A stretch of 25,554 nt of DNA from an uncultured Acetatifactor sp. (GTDB taxonomy: Bacteria; Bacillota; Clostridia; Lachnospirales; Lachnospiraceae). The translations under genes and the position numbers were made by a program. The number at the start of each line of letters is the position of its first letter. Position 1 is the first letter of the stretch. The stretch lies in the NCBI GenBank assembly GCA_948896875.1, contig CAQUWW010000011.1:21525-47078 (forward strand), in the 5' to 3' direction. The notes beneath the pieces were generated by a model. It saw only the letters and a list, made by a program, of their open reading frames with translations, ran no database searches and was not told the DNA's origin. Positions 24,300 through 25,554 of this stretch are shown here, one piece after another.

Positions 24300-24989
24300 A
24301 TGAAAAAGTACATATGTTATGCTTTATTACTATGCTTCCTGCTGTGTGCCTGTAGAAACGAGGAGGAAGAACCGCAAAACGGGACGATTTCCGGGGCGGA
24401 TGCATTGGAAGAAAATGCCACAGACAAAGTCACAGAAAGTTCGGTGCCGGAGGTGACAGAAACTCCGATACCGGAGGTAACAGAGAGTTCGGTTCCGGAA
24501 GTGACAGGGACTCCTCTGCCGGAGGAAGCCAGTTCCCCATCCCCGGCAGCGACCCAGAGCCCGGAACCGTCATCAATGCCAGGCACCAGTCCGGATGTGT
24601 CGGAGTCGCCCAGCCCGGATGCAGATGCAGAATCCGGACCCAGGCCAATATATGAAGAAGGGTATATATATTATCAATTGACGGAAGATGTGGAATGGTA
24701 TGGTGAAGACTATCCGGCGTACCTGGGTGAGCGATTTCTTTACGACAATGATTGGGGTGTACATAGAGAAGGTGTCAAGTATAACAGTTCAGATGTGGGA
24801 GTAATTCTTGCGAATCCTGAATTCGGTTCCGGAGAGATGGATTTAACAGGCTTACCGACTTATATCGTGTATTATTGTGAAGACGGTACGGCGTATATTC
24901 AGGGAACTCCGGCGGCTGCGGTGGAATTCGCCGGGTCAATGTCTGTACAGGATTTTGATGAAGCCCACCCGAGAACATATGGGTACTAA
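24300..24989 (+). CDS. Putative lipoprotein with Thr/Pro/Glu-rich repeat linker, 229 aa
   Basis: The product begins with a lipoprotein signal peptide (MKKYICYALLLCFLL, lipobox LCAC, lipidated Cys18). Residues ~19-115 form a flexible linker that includes four 8-residue units (ESSVPEVT, ETPIPEVT, ESSVPEVT, GTPLPEEA) and then a Ser/Pro-rich stretch. The last ~115 residues form a globular domain (YYQLTEDVEWYGEDYPAYLG, FLYDNDWGV) that I do not recognise. The linker would hold that domain away from the membrane, within the wall. No ribosome binding site is visible before the ATG, which is unlike the neighbouring genes; translation may be weak or leaderless. Function unknown. Confidence 0.7.
   Translation: MKKYICYALLLCFLLCACRNEEEEPQNGTISGADALEENATDKVTESSVPEVTETPIPEVTESSVPEVTGTPLPEEASSPSPAATQSPEPSSMPGTSPDVSESPSPDADAESGPRPIYEEGYIYYQLTEDVEWYGEDYPAYLGERFLYDNDWGVHREGVKYNSSDVGVILANPEFGSGEMDLTGLPTYIVYYCEDGTAYIQGTPAAAVEFAGSMSVQDFDEAHPRTYGY
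24435..24530 (+). repeat. Four 24-bp tandem repeats in the lipoprotein gene
   Basis: Units at 24435-24458, 24459-24482, 24483-24506 and 24507-24530 encode the octapeptides ESSVPEVT, ETPIPEVT, ESSVPEVT and GTPLPEEA. Units 1 and 3 are most alike, which suggests that a 48-base pair of units was duplicated. Confidence 0.7.
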
Positions 24990-24995
24990 GAAAAG

Positions 24996-25100
24996 TTCTA
25001 AGCCGTGGAGAATGACACGTTTTAGCTTACCCGTTGTGCTTTGGGTACTCGTATCAGAGAAATGTACCTCGACCAAGTAGGTCGTCTTATCAATTTTTTT
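24996..25100 (-). pseudogene. Remnant resembling transposon protein TnpW
   Basis: Read on the minus strand, the segment encodes KKIDKTTYLVEVHFSDTSTQ followed by STTGKLKRVIL. From memory, TnpW-family proteins of clostridial transposons share the pattern R-K-I-G-x-T-T-Y-x-V-x-V-H-F-S-x-T-S, then a K-[IV]-x-R-[LM]-I helix. No start codon or ribosome binding site with the right spacing is present, because the upstream side is occupied by MITE-like copy B four bases away. It is probably a decayed fragment whose 5' end was lost. The assignment is by eye. Confidence 0.5.
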
Positions 25101-25104
25101 GCAA

Positions 25105-25201
25105 GGGGTTGCCGCATTAAATGGCCAGAATACCAGATATAGCAATGTTGTTTCTGAAAAATACTATATCTTCTATCTTAAAGCCTTAATGCGACAGCCC
25201 C
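25105..25201. repeat. MITE-like 97-bp inverted-repeat element, copy B
   Basis: The ends GGGGTTGCCGCATTAA (25105-25120) and TTAATGCGACAGCCCC (25186-25201) are inverted repeats matching at 14 of 16 positions. ACCAGATATAG (25132-25142) and CTATATCTT (25164-25172) sit at exactly the same internal offsets as in copy A. No target-site duplication is obvious. Confidence 0.7.
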
Positions 25202-25263
25202 AGTGTTGGTCTGAATACTGTCTTCATGTATCTCCTTGTTGGGCAATGCGTGCAGGCACGCAT

Positions 25264-25303
25264 AAAAAGGCGCATGGTTTACAATTTACTGTTCCATGCA
25301 CCT
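25264..25303 (-). terminator. Rho-independent terminator of the minus-strand gene
   Basis: On the minus strand AGGTGCATGG (25303-25294) pairs with CCATGCGCCT (25277-25268), with one wobble and a 16-base loop, and TTTTTA follows. It lies about 40 bases past the stop codon of the nuclease tail at 25340. Confidence 0.65.
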
Positions 25304-25339
25304 TTACGCTATTTTATTGATATTAAGTTGTTTCTCTTA

Positions 25340-25554
25340 TTATGCTAACAGCATAATCTCAGCTTCGATTTCTTTTAATTCATCAAAAGATAATGCCGGA
25401 ATGTAATCTGCAATTTCCTCCAATGTCATTTTCCCTTTTTTTATCATTCTTTCTGCGGTCTTTCTTTCCGTTTCTTTTTCAATATCTTTTGCATAAGTCC
25501 TCATAATCTGCTCATCATCAAATAAACTCATCATAATCGTTACTACCTCCACTT
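25340..25554 (-). CDS. C-terminal tail of a probable Rpn-family nuclease (start outside window)
   Basis: The minus-strand frame is open to the right edge of the window. The sequence EVVTIMMSLFDDEQIMRTYA followed by a Lys/Glu-rich helix (KDIEKETERKTAERMIKKGK) and a terminal LEEIADYIPALSFDELKEIE is the usual ending of Rpn (recombination-promoting nuclease / PDDEXK transposase-like) proteins. Such tails follow the nuclease core, which would lie beyond the window. A short protein starting at the GTG at 25552 is less likely. The catalytic part is not visible, so activity cannot be judged. Confidence 0.6.
   Translation of the reverse strand, partial: VEVVTIMMSLFDDEQIMRTYAKDIEKETERKTAERMIKKGKMTLEEIADYIPALSFDELKEIEAEIMLLA

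Larger units (their letters stand above)
24990..25339. other. Intergenic region with mobile-element debris
   Basis: The 350 bases between the lipoprotein gene and the minus-strand nuclease tail hold the TnpW-like remnant (24996-25100), MITE-like copy B (25105-25201) and a terminator hairpin (25264-25303). No intact gene is apparent. Confidence 0.6.

Overview
The window looks like a chromosomal segment of a Gram-positive, spore-forming gut clostridium, most likely a member of the Lachnospiraceae. The evidence is an intact spoVT-type gene, strong AGGAGG ribosome binding sites, CUT1 sugar transporter genes with a YesM/YesN-type two-component system, BspA-like leucine-rich surface repeats with LysM anchors, and a remnant resembling the clostridial transposon protein TnpW. 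This assignment is inferred from gene content only. I see no tRNA, rRNA or CRISPR array.

Layout. 1-412: 3' end of a gene that starts outside the window, possibly a carbohydrate-active enzyme, followed by a terminator. 687-860: a 57-residue ribbon-helix-helix regulator with direct repeats across its own promoter. 1118-2701: an AAA-ATPase-like protein with a PD-(D/E)XK nuclease domain. 2789-4183: a MATE exporter, followed by a terminator.

4657-13157 is a carbohydrate uptake and processing locus on one strand: two CUT1 permeases, a solute-binding lipoprotein, a YesM-type histidine kinase, a YesN-type AraC response regulator and a cytoplasmic DUF5060/DUF5605-type glycoside hydrolase. Most junctions overlap or are very short. 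No ATPase gene is present, so the transporter probably borrows a shared MsmX/UgpC-type ATPase. The kinase and regulator probably sense a sugar and switch on the transporter and hydrolase.

13320-13865 is spoVT. It is followed by a 97-bp MITE-like inverted-repeat element (13949-14045), which has a second copy near the right end (25105-25201). 14233-17619 encodes a small membrane protein and a large receptor-type Ser/Thr kinase: cytoplasmic kinase, one membrane segment, then a propeller-like domain. Its kinase domain carries an insert of about 155 residues with repeated T-x-x-L motifs and a 9-bp tandem repeat. This is the least ordinary gene of the window. A convergent Xre regulator (17628-17969) carries direct repeats in its promoter region.

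18264-19601 is an HTH protein with a large unassigned C-terminal region. It precedes a 1309-residue secreted protein (19744-23673) with an acidic low-complexity N-terminus, sixteen 26-residue BspA-type repeats, an Ig-like region and two C-terminal LysM domains. The right end holds a 63-residue orphan gene flanked by similar palindromes, a repeat-bearing lipoprotein, a TnpW-like remnant abutting the second MITE-like copy, and the C-terminal tail of a probable Rpn-family nuclease on the minus strand, cut by the window edge.
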